This document shows, in pieces, positions 63,676 to 64,000 of a stretch of 64,000 nucleotides of DNA (position 1 is the first letter of the stretch; the number at the start of each line of letters is the position of its first letter). Source of the stretch: Ashinkailepas kermadecensis (lineage: Eukaryota; Arthropoda; Thecostraca; Neolepadidae); the NCBI GenBank assembly GCA_034440615.1, contig JAOTOM010004139.1, forward strand, positions 164,868 through 228,867. The letters are read 5' to 3'. A program made the translations under genes and the position numbers. Below the pieces are notes generated by a model. The model was given only the letters and a program-made list of their open reading frames with translations. It had not been told where the DNA came from and did not search any database.

Positions 63676-64000
63676 AAGGTGTGAGTGAGTGATTTTGGTT
63701 TTAGGGCACATCGACCATGGTAGGTCATTTAGCGCCCATAACAGAACAGGGAACTACTTAGTCAGAGCCGTATCTTAGTATTATGGTTGGGTGACTAGTT
63801 TTTACTGACCTGAATATATTATCAAAAATCCAATTTTTCTGAAGTATTGACAAACCTTTCCCAAGCAGTCCGAGTCGTCTCGAAGGAGACTGGGGAATGT
63901 CCTGCTGGTTCCGAGGTACTGGGCTCTCTCCTGTTCGTAGTGCCGACATGTGAGAATGTGACGTACCGTTAGTGGAGAATTGCATCGTGGGCAAACTGTT
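63676..64000 (-). mobile_element. LINE L 3' end (runs off the window)
   Basis: GTGA-type tail, stem-loop (GGGCAC 63704-63709, GCGCCC 63732-63737) and a 3' region closely matching that of LINE B (9269-9560). The end of ORF2 (LLGKGLSILQKNWIFDN...RYGSD) stops at 63758. The rest of the element continues beyond base 64000. Confidence 0.85.

Noticed and set aside
1..64000. LTR retrotransposons or endogenous viruses
   Set aside because: No paired long terminal repeats, protease, integrase or envelope-like sequences were seen. The gag-like CCHC proteins belong to LINE ORF1.

Overview
The window is nuclear DNA of a metazoan, most likely an arthropod. Supporting signs are split coding exons with canonical splice sites, TTAGG-type telomere-like arrays near base 311, non-LTR retrotransposons (LINEs) of the RNase H-bearing I/R1-like kind, hAT DNA transposons and a tRNA-derived SINE. 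No rRNA, functional tRNA, operon or CRISPR array was seen. The species cannot be named from the sequence.

Layout. 1-4.6 kb is AT-rich and made of degenerate CCTAA/TTAGG blocks and several copies of two dispersed repeats. 4,636-19,977 is a three-level nest. LINE A (+) is bounded by a 13-bp target-site duplication (TSD). LINE B (-) sits inside A with its own 13-bp TSD. A hAT transposon sits inside B with an 8-bp TSD. 20-25.7 kb is mostly unrecognised sequence with LINE fragments, a complete tRNA-SINE with TSD, and a 55-bp LINE tail insertion with TSD. 25,744-29,328 is LINE E, a twin-primed (5'-inverted) insertion with a 14-bp TSD. 29.3-33.8 kb holds minisatellites and small LINE pieces.

From about 63.3 kb down to 33.8 kb on the minus strand lies one host gene, a multi-exon C2H2 zinc-finger protein with ZNF341-like finger arrangement. 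Seven exons (63,124-63,343; 62,578-62,798; 61,213-61,412; 59,267-59,393; 43,722-43,878; 35,305-35,427; 34,714-34,856) join in phase, and several fingers are completed only across the splice junctions. A possible last exon ends at 33,811. Its two largest introns are filled by LINEs F, G, H, I, J and K, all in the gene's own orientation. Minisatellites at three exon ends are built from copies of the exon-intron junction itself.

The LINEs share a plan: a GC-rich structured 5' leader, ORF1 (gag-like, CCHC knuckles), ORF2 (endonuclease, reverse transcriptase with an FVDD box, RNase H, C-terminal CCHC), and a 3'-terminal stem-loop followed by short tandem tails such as (CTAA)n. Every ORF seen is broken; G and I are the best preserved. 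The same 3' stem-loop, with compensatory base changes, ends at least 14 insertions from several subfamilies, and some insertions consist of little more than this stem-loop flanked by TSDs.
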